From Acestrorhynchus altus (lineage: Eukaryota; Chordata; Actinopteri; Characiformes; Acestrorhynchidae): a stretch of DNA of 64,000 bases. Both the position numbers and the translations under genes were made by a program. Positions 11,291 through 24,495 of the stretch are shown piece after piece. The notes under the pieces are model-generated. The model did no database searches. It saw only the letters and a program-made list of their open reading frames with translations, and had not been told where the DNA came from. The DNA is taken from NCBI GenBank assembly GCA_034509495.1, contig CM067505.1, forward strand, positions 8,767,532-8,831,531, written 5' to 3'. The number at the start of each line of letters is the position of its first letter. Position 1 is the first letter of the stretch.

Positions 11291-13248
11291 CATGATAGAC
11301 ACTGTGTCCAAAAGTATTCAGACACCACTTTTAATACAATCAACTAAAGATGATGAAATAGTCTCCACTCAAGGTTGCCATTGGCTCATGGTGCTGACGG
11401 TCCATAATGGTTTGTGATTCTCTGATGAGGTGGTATCAGTGTACTGGTAACAGGGTCCTAATGGTTTTACATTTGGGCCCTAATTCCAAATATATTACAT
11501 TTAGAACGATTTCCTAAAGTGCTGGACAGTTGGTACACCAATTGGCTGTGAGTAGTTTCCCAACTGTTGTTCTTAAAAATAATTAAAAAGCACAACATAT
11601 TTTAATTCAAAATAAAATTCATTTCATGGTGGATTGTCAATAAAAGTAGTCTACAGTGGTCTAGTAATACCACATTATCAAATCCACGTCACTAAAGTCT
11701 ACATGAAAAAAAAAAATCAGAGATCGTGATAAAACAATAAGCATCACATAAGCATGAATAGAAATGCAGAATCAACAACATTGCAGAAGCAACACAGGCA
11801 AAATAGAAGTTAGTCTAATTATCCATCTGCCCTTCTCCCATAATCAGGATATTTGGTACTATATCAGTCTTAATGTGTGCACCTGTCAAAGTGAATTCCT
11901 TCTCATATGGCTAGTAAAATCAGATCTGGTTCTGATTCTGTAATAGTAACTACATGTGGACATGCAGACCTTCTAATGTTAACCATAGATAGTGCTGCTT
12001 ACTCAAGCATTACATTACATCGTTCAGTCGTCAAAAAACGTGTATTAACCTGATTAAATTAAATTAATTAATTAAGCTGTATTAACTTAGCTTTGCAAGT
12101 GACCACATAAACTACTGTATTGTAGCCAATTATGTTTCCACACTTGGTCATAATTGTCTCGAGAGAATACAGAGGATACAGATGATTTTCTACAGCTACT
12201 GGCCAGTATTTTACACTTATGGCAGCTTAATTGTAGGTACATTAGAGTTATGATCTTGCAAAAGGAATGCACTCTGTTAAAAGAATTACCCAAATATTGT
12301 AGTTTCTTGTTTTGTTGTGATCTTGTAAAGATCACTGCTGCCAACAACAACAACAACAACAAGAGTGTTCATCAATATTGTGTAGATTTTCATCTGGCTT
12401 TTATGATTGCCTCACGATGCTTTGTCATAATATATTTTATAATCTTACAAGTTTTCAATGTTGTTTTGGTGACTATGTTACAGTATCACCTTAATCCAAC
12501 CACACTCATACCCACTCCATCACTTGATGAGCATTGTGGCATCCTGTATATCTGGTTTGCAGGTGAAGTCATCCTCTAAAAAGAGTGGATTAGTACCTCC
12601 AAACACATCCAAACAGCACCTAAATATCAATGTATGACATGACATATGTATTTTTGAACAATATTAATACCAATATTATTACCATCATAAATATAAATGT
12701 AATGAAAATATAAATATAAGGTCACAAAATTTTGTTTGCTATCACAATAAGCAACTTCTGTACTTCAATCTTCTAATATCAGTGAGTAACAAAGTACACT
12801 TACTCAGTTGTTCTAAATTTCTAGGCCTACTCCAATACTGCAGAAGAAAGAAAAGTACCTTTTACAAAGTTCTTTAGAACTCGTTTTTTGATTCTCCATT
12901 CAGAATAAATCAAATTTGATGTCTGCATAAAATTTTATTGTAGATGAATCAGTAAATCATTTTATGTCATTGATTCTGACTCTATTGAATGGAAATGTGT
13001 GGCATGATTGAACTAAGTTCTGACAACTATTGATTTCTTTCAGTGTGGTTTGATGAGTTTGGTGTGTGGAAGACGTCCACTGGCACACAGAACCCTGACC
13101 TCGACCTCACTCAACACCTTTAATTGGAATGTCGAGAGCCAGTGGCTGACCTCACAGAGATTCCTTGATTGAATAGTTCCCACAAACATACTCAGAAATA
13201 TTGCGGAAATCTTGTGCTACACCTGCCCATGGTTTGGCCACCACACAC

Positions 13249-13480
13249 TAGTGCATTCCAAAAAATTAGAATATCATTAAAAAGCCCATTCATAATCACA
13301 ATTACATTCAAAAAACTGTCATGTTGTATATTCATTGCATGTAAAATGACATTCCAAGCTTTGTTTTGTTTTTCATTTGGTCACTATAGCTGATGAAAAC
13401 CAGAAAACCAGAATGTCAAAATACCTGAAGGCAATAAAAGGATGAAAAAATATGATACATATACACCCATTATCAAAAAA
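13249..13480 (+). mobile_element. terminal part of a Tc1-like transposon
   Basis: Begins GCATTCCAAAAAATTAGAAT and later has TCACTATAGCTGATGAAAAC. I recognise both as the terminal and subterminal region of a common teleost Tc1-like element. The rest of the element is missing or decayed; a reverse-strand transposase-like scrap follows at about 13,583-13,690. Confidence 0.5.
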
Positions 13481-14161
13481 TAGTTAAGGAAGTGTCAGAT
13501 TGCAGTGCTAATTAGAAAGAAGATAAAGATTACTGATGCTCAATATTACATAAAAGGTAATGTCTCTCAGTATGGAATTGGGTATAATGCTGACATGCCA
13601 GACATCTCGGAATGCAGTTGTAGAGGTTCCTTATGGTGTCCTGTAATAATCCATGCAGCTTGAATTCTCACTCCGGCATATTCTGCGGTAGGGGTGGAGT
13701 GTTGACATAGCATCCCACACATTTCCAGTCAGAGCTCTGGGGATTTACTTTATTCAAATATACATCATTTTTAAAATAATAAAATTGTACACAAATCCTT
13801 TAATTGCTAAAAGTGATCAAACAGACAAAACTGTTGTTTAAATTCATTGTATTTATATGGAAATTACATACTTATTTAAATTATGCAAATTTAGTATATC
13901 ATTTTTCCCCACAGGCCGGCATTAAAAAAGAAAGCCAATATAGTCCATTTTCAGAAAGCTATATATAATGATGGCCACCCACAGCTGTGATGGTGCTGTG
14001 GGCTTTTAAATGTGGGCATTTAAAACATTATCAACTAAATTCATGATCCTGGTCCTCCTACATCTTATTGGATAAGCACTGATGGGATTATTCTTGTGGA
14101 GGTGGTAATCGGTTTGCACTGCCATTGCATGAAAAAGGCAACGTTTGAACCCACACATTAA

Positions 14162-14171
14162 CCCCCCCCCC

Positions 14172-14199
<28 letters not shown>
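14162..14199. repeat. poly-C followed by (CA)n
   Basis: Eleven C residues run into about 13 CA dinucleotides. Confidence 0.93.
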
Positions 14200-14203
<4 letters not shown>

Positions 14204-16479
14204 ATGTATTCAAGATTATCAAATAGGAACTGTTACATTTTTATTTCAATTGTTCACATACAGTCAAAGAAGTCCATTGGCTCTCCAGAGGACCTGCTCA
14301 CATGCACAAATGTGTTTTTATCTTTGATGCTCTCATCATATAGAAAACACACAATGGCCTTCACACTGTCTGTACAGTGTATAGTTATCATCACAATACA
14401 TAGAAATTAAGAATGGATTGCCTCCATTGTAAAGTAGGTTTGAAAAAGAAAGTGTTGATTGGACGATTTATGGGAGTATACTTGTAGGTCAGACCCAGCA
14501 TGAACGTTCATAATTGAAAGCATAGAGCAATGAATTAATGAAGGATACATTTTTATCTAGGCTCTCCTTTGCTGAAAAAATATTTAGAATTAAAGTAAAA
14601 TACCTGTCACCTGTGTTAACTTGAACATAGTTATAAAATACAATATGTTTTTATATGTTTTTGAATTAATTTAACTGAGAAACTTGCCTCCTCTGGTAAG
14701 CATATATATGATGAGACCTTGAGTTTATATGAAGCCTACAGTCACAATTATAAATCATAGCCTCCATGTAGTTTTTAAGCATTTTGCTGATTTAAATTGC
14801 TTAGAAAATAACCTTACAATTCTTCTACCATGTGACTGGGTACTGATTTATGTATTGATACACATTTTTCAGTATCTCAGTATCTATTTCTACATTTTCT
14901 TATTGAATATAGTCTACATTTACTCTTTGGTCTGTGTAGCATCATCTGTAATGTGGGGACATCTAGTGGGAACAGAAGCTTTTCACTCGTCACCACAGAT
15001 ATTGGAGACTGAAAGGTGTTTGGAGTACACTCTCAGACTGAATATGTATTATTACTTTACCTTTACATTTTCTACATTGACATATAATTTCATATGTGTT
15101 TATTTAAGTAAGACACTGACACATATCTGAAGGGTTAGTTTGGTTTATATAATAATTGACAAGTGCTGAAGTTGGTAGGATTTTGCTAAATTAGCCTGCA
15201 GAAAACATGTATATTTGTCAATCATAAACACTCTGGCCATTATATGCATATCTGATTTTGTTTACAGATATAAATAAAGAGTGAAGAACAGCATAGTCAT
15301 ATTTGGTCAATACTGTGAGAGAACAACATTTTACCACCTTTTATACAAAACAGAGTGATAAAAAGTGTTTGTAAATGTTCTCATGTAGTACTGACATGCT
15401 ACCAGCAGGGGGAAGTAACATTAAGTAATTTACAAGCATTGGTCACCAACCGAGCTCTAGTTTGCAGACTTCATTCATTCAATTGAATTCATACTAATAT
15501 TAAATGTTTTTGTAGAGTCATGAAATTGATTTTTTTTGTCATGTCAATCAAAATGTATTAAAACATGCTGAACTGTCCAACCCCCAATAAGTCTAGACCT
15601 TATTTCACTGCATTAGTCATTACAATCAAATGTACTAAACCCATTTTCAGCACTGAGAAGCAGATTGTGAAGAAGCACTGTGAACTGTTCCTGAACTGAT
15701 GATTCACACTCAAGTGAATCACTTCAGTTCAGATTCATGACTTTCACTGATGAAGGAGAGGTTTAGATCAACTGGGTCTTTTGAATAGCTCAGATGAACC
15801 GTTGACTGATGAACACACATACACAGAGCACAAACACAGTATTTCTAACAATGAGAACAACAAGGATTGCAGAGGCATGGAATATCAATAAACTGATGAA
15901 TGAATGTGAATATTGTCCAATATTTTGCAGCCTATCTTCTACAGACAGTAATATGTAACTTTGTACTTTTCAAATGGATAGACTCAACACTGAAAAATAG
16001 ACAGCATGATTATCAGCAGGAACTTAGCCATTAGAAAATACTTGACAGGGGCAAATATTGAACTTTGTTTGAGGTCTGTGCCAAAGCAACTGAAATCTTT
16101 ATAGCAAGTCATTAAATAATAGATGTTTTTTTATCTGTAAATACTGAAGTATTGTGTATAATGTTGCAAAACCTTTTACAGAAATAATATTTTTCCAGTA
16201 TAGGTTTAAACAAGGTAGTTTAATTTGAGACCATTTAAAAACCTGGACTCTTCCCATCACAAAATCATATGTTTAAAACATCTATGTATATTGATATATG
16301 GAAAACATTGTCATCATACTGATGACATTGACATGTTCACTGACATACCGACTTGCTTTTGGGAAATGGGCAAGTTACAGTGTTAGCATTGAGCACATTA
16401 TAGGTTTTGTCTGGTAATTAATTGTATATTTGCACAAATAGTTTGGAGCATTTACTGCTCTTGACTGCATGAGACTTCA

Positions 16480-16700
16480 TTAGCGGAATGACTGACTCAC
16501 TGACTTACTGACTAACTTATTATCTGAGTGACTGACTGGCTGACTTACTTACTGAAAAACTGACTAAGTTACTGACAGAGTGACTTATTATCTGAGTGAG
16601 TGAGTGACTGACTGACTCACTGACTCACTGAGTAACTGACTTCACTAACTGACTGACCTAATTAGTTTACTAATTGACAGATTCACCAAATGACTGGCTG
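16480..16700. repeat. degenerate ACTG/CTGA tetranucleotide array
   Basis: About 200 bp dominated by GACTGACT, CACTGACT and TTACTGAC words in imperfect 4- and 8-bp register. Confidence 0.85.
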
Positions 16701-18263
16701 ACAGACTACTTATTAACTGTCTCTTAATCACAGTTAAGAACCATAGATTTACGCTGTACAGAAATGTGGAACAGAGCTGTCCAAGGTGCTGAACCTCTAT
16801 TTAAATGTTGGGGCTGTTCTCTCACTCTTGTACTGTATATTCAGAAGCACATGTGTGAATTGTAATTGTTCTCCTCCATTCATTGTTTAAAAATGTTCTT
16901 CTCCATACACACTATTCCAGAATGTTCTCTTCTATTCACTTTTCTTGTTTTAGATATTCATGTTTGTTAATGAAAACAATATGACTATTCAGAGCACCAA
17001 ACCCTGAATATTTACAGGTACACTCAGGTATTTGAGTGTTTTGTTATTTTAACAAATGATTGTTGAAAGCATTCTGTATTTTTTAATTTTTGGTTGCATA
17101 ACCTGTTGTATTAATTCTGCCCTGCCCAGGAGTAAGCCCTTCTTTGTGACAAAACACTGGTTAAATTTCAGCTAACATAAGATTATTCCCATTTGTTGGA
17201 GATCTGTCAGGTAGGATTTGCAAATGCGATAGCTGCAATTAGGATGTAGCCCATATGTTCATTCCCTGTTGGTGTCCAGTCAGCTGTGCAAAACGAAGAA
17301 CAATGCCTTCTGTGCCTTAAGCTTGGGCTGTGATGGACAGGAAACTGAAATCAGATCATAGGAGTCACTGATTGCTTGAGCATTTCACACCAGCATTTGA
17401 ATTATTGATTATTTGCAGAATCCACAGAGACAGCACTGAACTGACAGCTTTCCTTTTGGGATTCTGAGCCTGATGTTCAATCCATTGTAAAAACACAGAT
17501 TGCTGCAGATGTGAATGCGAGCACCAGAAACTGACCAGGCTTTTTTTCCCGTTTATTTTATTATTGAAACCAAGATGTGGAATAGAATATGTAAAAGATG
17601 AACTTGGTAAGTTTGTCAAGGGTTCTACATTAGAGTGGAGATATCATAAGGAACTGCTTTTTATAGCATATATTGCCAGTGTGTTTGTGTATGTGTTTTT
17701 GGGGAGGGGGGGTTGTGATGTGATCACGTGCTGGACCATTGTCCTCAGGCACATCTGACTGACACCATGGCCAGCCCCTGTATTTGCTGATGGGGATGAG
17801 GGAAATTGGTCTCCATGGAGATGTCCATTGTAATCCTTCAGTTGACTCATTTGACTCTGAACAAGGCATACAAATTCACCCAGCTGTTTGTGTAATTGCA
17901 TGGAGAAAATATGGGCAGGTACTTTTGCTGCCCTTGGAGTAGTTCCAAGAGACAATTACTGAAGAACTTTTACATAACACTTCAGTTTTATAGTTCATTG
18001 GATAAAACCATTTCCATCTACACAGGAGAAGGATGTTCATTTCCCTGCCTAAAACAAGAATGTCATGCTACACCAATAGTAATAAAGTTTTTTGTGTAAG
18101 CTTCCTAACTCTTCTTTTAAACGTAACATGAATAAAACTGTAAGTCTGGATAAGAGGGCCATGTGAATGTGTTTAATCAAACTCTGCAAATTCTCCACAT
18201 TACAAAAACCTGTCTGAAACAATTTTATCAGTCGTAGAGAAGACTGGATTGAATGTCACTGGA

Positions 18264-18445
18264 GCAGTGATCTCCAACCATGCTCCTGGAGAGTTACCTT
18301 TCCACAGATTTTGGATCCACTGCTAACCCACCGCACCTGAACTAATAACTACCTTCAAAAGTCTATGATTGGCTGAATAGTGTGCTTTGGATTTTGGGAA
18401 AAACCTGCAGGAAGGTAGCTCTCCAGGAGGAGGGTAGAACACCCA
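18264..18445. mobile_element. MITE with about 40-bp inverted termini
   Basis: The left end contains GCTCCTGGAGAGTTACCTTT. The right end contains AAGGTAGCTCTCCAGGAGGA, its imperfect reverse complement. The core has no coding potential. This CTCCTGGAGAGCTACC palindrome is a repeat I know from several teleosts; the superfamily is not determined. Confidence 0.65.
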
Positions 18446-18456
18446 TTTAACCTCAC

Positions 18457-18563
18457 CATGCATGTCACTGATTCCAATCAAATCCTCACAGCCATGCTCC
18501 AAAATTGCTGTTTCTAAAGAGTTGCTCACTCAAACCATTTAAGGATTATAAGAATTATAATTG
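18457..18563. repeat. left arm of inverted duplication
   Basis: The reverse complement of this 107-bp arm matches 18,911-19,008 with about two mismatches and one 9-nt indel. The spacer is 347 bp. Confidence 0.9.
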
Positions 18564-18910
18564 AATAATATATTTATATATGTAAGCTTACGGGGCTCTT
18601 TAAACATATTTAATGGTGGTGCAACAGTGAAAATTCAACAGAAAACAATTCACATGTGTGGAATGATTTACATGTAGCTGAACGCCTGTACAAATGAGGG
18701 CTGAGATGAGATGAGATGAAATGGAATGCCACTGATTTTCTCACTGAAGAGCCCATTGCCTGCCTTTCCTTGAATTGTATTGAAGAATAATTATGATATT
18801 TGTTCTCTTTAATCTATCAGAAATGGCTGTAATCAATTTTAACGTGTAACATTCAAAGTTCTCTTTATCCCTTAATGTTTTAAACATGACTGGCTTTCCC
18901 ACAAACAGTA

Positions 18911-19008
18911 CAATTATAATTCTTAAATGGTTTGAATGAGCAACTCTTTAGAAACAGCAATTTTGGAGCATAGCTGTGAGGATTTGATTGGAATCAGTGA
19001 CATGCATG
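18911..19008. repeat. right arm of inverted duplication
   Basis: Partner of 18,457-18,563. The sequence continues rightward into a minus-orientation family A transposon copy, whereas the left arm runs outward into a different MITE. Confidence 0.9.
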
Positions 19009-19315
19009 TTAGTGAGATTAGGATATTGGATGATCACATCACCATCTCATCCCCATGGATGGAGCATCATCATTACCAAGAACAAAGTCCCACTACTCTA
19101 CAGCTCAATGCTGGGTAGCCCAGCATTAGGCACGGTGCCAGTAGGTTCATGTTTTTGCTCCACAGAGGTCTATTGGTAGTACTCTACAGGAACTAGACAA
19201 CTATATGCATGCATTTGCACATCTGTGTCAGCAGTTTGTACAGCTTAAAGTAGCTGAAAGCATTCATTAGAAGAGGTGTCCACAAACATTTGGATGTATA
19301 CTGTCAGTGTATGGC
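19009..19315 (-). mobile_element. family A transposon copy, truncated
   Basis: Reverse-orientation copy ending with GTGTCCACAAACATTTGGAT. It contains the internal GCATTAGGCACGGTGCCAGT landmark in reverse. Confidence 0.65.
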
Positions 19316-20567
19316 CTGTTATGACTGGCTGCCCTGTAACAAGGAATGAGCAGGTGTCCCAAGTCTTAGGACCTTGACACAAGCTAATGATTGCCTTCTG
19401 TATTTCATTGTGACCTCTTGTCTCATTAGTTGGCATTTGTTCATAATAATGTCACAAATATCACATCATACTTCATTGTAACCAAAAGTGGAATTGCAAA
19501 TACAGTGACAAGTACTCATGCCAGTGCTAAAACATACACTAGATATGGAGATTATCTTTGTGCATGCTTTGTTCATGTGTCATTTCCTTGCATGTCCCGG
19601 TTTACTATTCACTTCACTATAGTCAATTTCCATGCTCAGCTGACCATACAGAACAGACAGGAATTGACAAAAATTGACTAGAACCAACAGTGCAGAATTT
19701 ATCACACAGATTACAGATGATGGTGAAATGGTTAGCATCAACCAGCTGATGACTGCTCGGTCAGCTTGACATGGGCAGCATTATGTGAGAAATGATATTG
19801 TTTGTTCTGCCCTACAGCTGATGAGTGTAATTCACATTCACTCCACTGTAGTTAATACAAATTGCACTTTGAGCCCAACCTCAAGAACAACTACTACTGA
19901 ATATTTTTTGGGAGATACGGAACTGGCATTTGAAGTGAAAGAAGCATGTTAACTTATGTGGTAATATTATAGGATTTGACACACACATGACAGGTTAAAA
20001 AATATTATACAGTTTTCACAAGTGGTCTCATGCCTTCATAAATATACATTGTACAACATTGAAGGTAAAATTGTTAAATAATTTATCTTAGAAGACATTA
20101 TTTCAAAATAGCATGGGAAATTGATGGAAATTGTTATTTGAAATTAATTAACAATATTTGATATTTGATCACTTTTTACAATTAATATTGCTTTACAGAA
20201 ATGCAACACATGAAATATAATATAATTTTAAACTGGACATTTGAGATTTGAGGCATGCTTTTAATCACATTGTTGCTGCTTGTGTTGACTTCTATTTATT
20301 GAATACTAAATAGAACGTGCGTCAATTTTGGGCAATGTATCCACATAAAATATAAAATAATTAAAACACAATATGCAAGACAAATGGAAGACATTATTTC
20401 TTCAATTAGACCAGTGCTGAAAATATAACATGCACTATTCATTGGCCAGCAAATATCTTGACTGTTAAATCTTGAATGGACAATGTAGATTAGTGATCCG
20501 CCAGTACGGATGGTAAGTGGTGATATTAGTGTGTCATAGAACCAATTTCAGCAGGCTGCAGGGAGGG

Positions 20568-20685
20568 GGCTGCGTCCAAATCCACACATTTCTATAGACT
20601 AATATACTTAGTAAGGAATTCACTTGTAATGGTGGTGTTCTGTTTCTGATACACTATGTAGCAGTGTGTGGTTGTGGATGCAGCC
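20568..20685. mobile_element. 118-bp MITE
   Basis: Starts GGCTGCGTCCAAATCCACAC and ends with the near-perfect inverted GTGTGTGGTTGTGGATGCAG-CC. No coding capacity. Confidence 0.7.
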
Positions 20686-21965
20686 GGACACAGTGTATAT
20701 TTTCTCTCCTAATTAGAAGATGGTGTGTGAGTAATGCCTTGCCTGGCTCACTGATGGTTTTTGTAACTCACCACAACAACAGGTGTTTGGTTGAATGAGT
20801 CAGCAACCTGAATCCTTTCAGTAGCAACTCTGGACGGTGATTAATAACAGCCAGGAATCCAGCATGAATCATTCATGTGAAAGTGGATGCTCAGGAGGAG
20901 TTGAAGACACAAGCACCATGCAGAGCGATAGATGGCCACCACCTGCAAAATCCCAACAGCCTCCCATTCCCCTCCTGATCCAGAGGCAGGAGGTGAAGAT
21001 GCACTATTCTCTGACTCACCCTATCACTCACACAATTAGCCTCATAGAAAGGAGCAGAGATGTACAATAAGCTCTCACCGCTGATCTGACATGAGCCTTC
21101 ATGTAGTGACCAGGTTAGATTAATAAACAAGTAAAAGAGTTGAGTGTCTCAGTGTGTTTGGATGTCCACTGTGAGTGCTGTTCACATTTACTCAGGTAAG
21201 AATTACAGTTTTCTTCCGACTTGTTTAAACAGTGCATGAGTAAATAGACATGGGTGATTAACCCTTTAATGCATGGTTGTGTTATTTATGCATGAAGATT
21301 TTTGAATGTTTAATCTTTATTCTTTCTCCCCTTAATATCACTTAAAAGAAATTGGTATTGTGTTAAAAATGTGGAGTTCACACATTTAAGATTCTTGTAA
21401 CATGTGACCAGGGATGACCAAACTTTAGCACAAAGCTGTGTCCTATATGTGTTTAACTGTATGTTGGAGTGCATACAGACTATTTGTTGATGGCATTATG
21501 TATCATTTAGCTTTCTGAGCCAAAATAGAATCTAAATATTAATCTTAAATATGACCTTTAAAATGTGGTAGATGCGGTGTCATGCTGAAGGAGTGAACTG
21601 TGCCTGTTGCCCTTTTGTTTTCTATATTATGATCTAATTTCTGCTCTGATCCAAATTTGTGACATATTTTAATCTGTATATATTTACATTAGCCTACTGT
21701 TTGAGACAGTAACAAAGTGAATGTATATTTCAGGATGATTTTAGCCTAATATAAACACATTTTATATTTTGTATTTTTCACAGAGAAAGGAGAGCTTCAT
21801 CATTAAACGTCTACATAAAAAAATGAGTAACTGCTATTGAGCTGCTGGAGCTGTATTTATTTGGCCTATTTATTACTTGATTGATTGATTGATCTGTTTG
21901 GAGTTGCTCTCTCCGTGAATGGGTTTCAATGTCTCCATGCATCCATCCATCCATATTTATATAAA

Positions 21966-22057
<92 letters not shown>
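21966..22057. repeat. (TATC)n microsatellite
   Basis: About 23 uninterrupted TATC units, ending about 435 bp upstream of the lin28a ATG. Confidence 0.98.
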
Positions 22058-22493
22058 GTAACTGCTCTTCTGCGGGGACACTCTGGGGCGCTGTGCATTG
22101 TCGGGGGTCACTGCGGGGGGTGGGGGGTGGTATATCCTAATATTCCCCTATAACCTTATACCCCAAGGGTCTGTACGTCACCAGAGGGGCTTTCCTTGCT
22201 CTCTGATTGGCCAGGATGTCCGGTGGTCGCGGACCTGCGCGACTCTCACTCTAAACGACGGCAATTGAGCGTCACGTGGACTGAAACCCACGGGGTGAAG
22301 GTGGGGGAGGTTTCCGAGGTGCTGATTGACTTTAAGTCACGCAGCAGCATCAGAGAAATGCTACCTGTGTTACATGACCCACTGGAGGAGGATTACTGAG
22401 GAAGACTCTTTATTTATTCATTTTTATAGCTTTATGCTCATTTGTCCTTTTTCTGAAGTAAGGAGAAGCTGGAGACGCTGGAGATCCTAAGCC
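22058..22493 (+). promoter_or_regulatory. lin28a: probable lin28a promoter and short 5' UTR
   Basis: Between the TATC repeat and the ATG lie five G-runs (22,074-22,127), an inverted CCAAT box (ATTGG, 22,206-22,210), a CACGTG E-box (22,273-22,278) and a TATA-like TTTTTATAG near 22,422. The ATG at 22,494 sits in GCCATGG, a strong initiation context. The transcription start is not fixed by sequence. Confidence 0.55.
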
Positions 22494-22503
22494 ATGGCTG
22501 AAG
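22494..22503 (+). CDS. lin28a: lin28a coding exon 1 (10 nt, M-A-E-G)
   Basis: ATGGCTGAAG|GTAGAG. Only three codons plus one base are coding, and phase 1 matches exon 2. The encoded start MAEGGCAKTEEEE agrees with the GGCAK motif of vertebrate LIN28A. Strong Kozak context (G at -3, G at +4). Confidence 0.85.
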
Positions 22504-24452
22504 GTAGAGTGCTGGTCTCCACAGAGGCTCCTCTCCTGTTTGGAGGAAGGAGATAAAGGGGGGCGCTGGGTGGGCTTCATTGTCTTTCAGATTCTGGGGG
22601 AGCTTTTGTAGTTAGAGAAGTTTCCCACAAAGCCAGTAAGTTTGCTGGGGTTTGAAACAGCTGCTTTTTTGTTGCTTGGTTGGCGCTGGAGCTCAGCTGG
22701 AATGGAGGCTGGCTGGGTTCGGAGAGAGGGGCTTTCAGATTGAAGCTCTGAAGGGGGTCCGAGGGTCCAGAAGAGCGCAGGGCAGAGATTCAATTTGGCG
22801 CAGAAAAAATGGGCGAAATGGGATCAGTTTATGAGCAGTTTTACACCGGTGAGCTAAAACTGAATTACAGCAGTGCTGTATCCTGATGGAGTGAACAGCA
22901 TCCTTTCTCTAATCATTTGCAGCTGTTTCATTCCTTCTCTTTTATTACACTGTGTTTTAAATTGTAATATTTGTGAGATCACATTATTTCTGTATGTTTG
23001 AAATGAAAATGAAAAAAGTCAATCTCTTTCAGAATGAATCAGTATTTTTCTGGATCTGCACTCTCAGAAAAACAGTTCTTTAACTCATAACAATAGTAGA
23101 AGACTGTTTAGTACTATGTAGAACATATTTTGTTCGGTAAAAAGGGGGCTTTCTCCCCAAATAACCATATTCAAAAGGTTCTGAATCATAAAGAAGATTT
23201 TTTTAAGATTCATGTTATATATAGAAGCACTGCCTCTACTACCTTTTAACAAACACATTTTACACACCACTTAGTTTCTTGGCTCGTGACCATAGTGGAA
23301 CCCTTCATAATGCAGTAGAGAACATTGTTTTTTCTATTTTCTTTAAAGAACGACATACACCATGTGCTCCATTATAGTGGAAAACCATTTAAATGGTACT
23401 TTAACATAAGGTTCTTTATATAACCATTACTTTTTCTACATACTTAAGAAATGGGTTCTATATGTAACACGCTTTTTAAAAATGGTCCTTTAAAATGGTA
23501 ATTGAAAACTCAAAGAACCAAAAGGGGTTTCGTATATAGTGCACCTTTTAAAAGGGGTTCCTCAAGGGTTCTTTGGTAAATGCAATGGTTCTATACATAA
23601 CTGATATCACTTTTACGAGAAAAGGCTATTAAAAAAAAGAAAAAGCATGTTCCTTCACCTGGAACAGTAGAGGAAACCTGTGCTGCTACACAACCATTTA
23701 AAAATGTCCTTTGAAAACATAGGTATGGGTTCTACATCAACAGGAACTGATCTAAACGAGCTTAGAACAATATCAAATGACGTATTCATGTGATTTTTTT
23801 TGAGTCCTCGTGGCTCTTTCTATTTATATTATTTTCCTTAAAAATATAAGGTTTTTCCCTAAAACCCCCCCAGGAACCCCTTTTTAAGGATGTACAGTTC
23901 AATAAAATTATATTTGCTATTTTTACCGTGATTTTCTATGAATAGGTCATTCTATACAACAACAATAATAATAACAGTAACAATGATAAGTATTATTATA
24001 ACAATCAATTACTTACTGATATTTATTATTTATCATAACGACCAATATTTATTATTGTTGTTATATTATTTATAATAATATGTATTATTATATATTTTAA
24101 TAATATTTATTATTATGATATTATAAATATTGCAATAAATATAAATAAGCTATCTTTATTATTGTTTTGTGTTTTACTTTGTTATTTGTAAGTCTTTAGT
24201 TTTACTGTGGATTTACTGGGATATATATTTTTTGTTTTAACGATCGAGACCTTTTTAGAAAAAGGTAAGTTCAGGTGGGAACGTTAAAGAGCCTCGCGGG
24301 GGGGGGATTTAACCCCTCCGGTCGTGCAGCCCACCGTTCAGCCGGACTGCGCGCTGCATGACGGACCGGGCTGTCCTGCGCGAGAGCCCGCAGCAGCAGC
24401 AGAGTAAGATACAGCGCGAGACACTGTGTCCCTCTCCTCCAGCTGCTACATC

Positions 24453-24495
<43 letters not shown>

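Larger units (their letters stand above)
11291..22060. other. maneal-lin28a intergenic region
   Basis: About 10.8 kb with no supported gene, and only short ORFs. It contains Tc1-type fragments (13,249-13,480; 13,583-13,690), AC and TATC microsatellites, a GACT/CTGA-rich array (16,480-16,700), a MITE (18,264-18,445), an inverted duplication (18,457-19,008) with a family A copy, and a short MITE (20,568-20,685). 11,303-11,330 resembles a Tc1-type terminal repeat (TGTCCAAAAGTATTCAGACA). Confidence 0.7.

Noticed and set aside
12154..12579. 141-residue ORF with NNNNNN run
   Set aside because: AT-rich intergenic sequence with an (AAC)n repeat; no recognisable domain.
16480..16700. CRISPR-like short repeats
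   Set aside because: Simple tetranucleotide slippage array without regular spacers, in a vertebrate genome.
21919..22140. ORF with SIYLSIYL repeats
   Set aside because: Translation of the TATC microsatellite.
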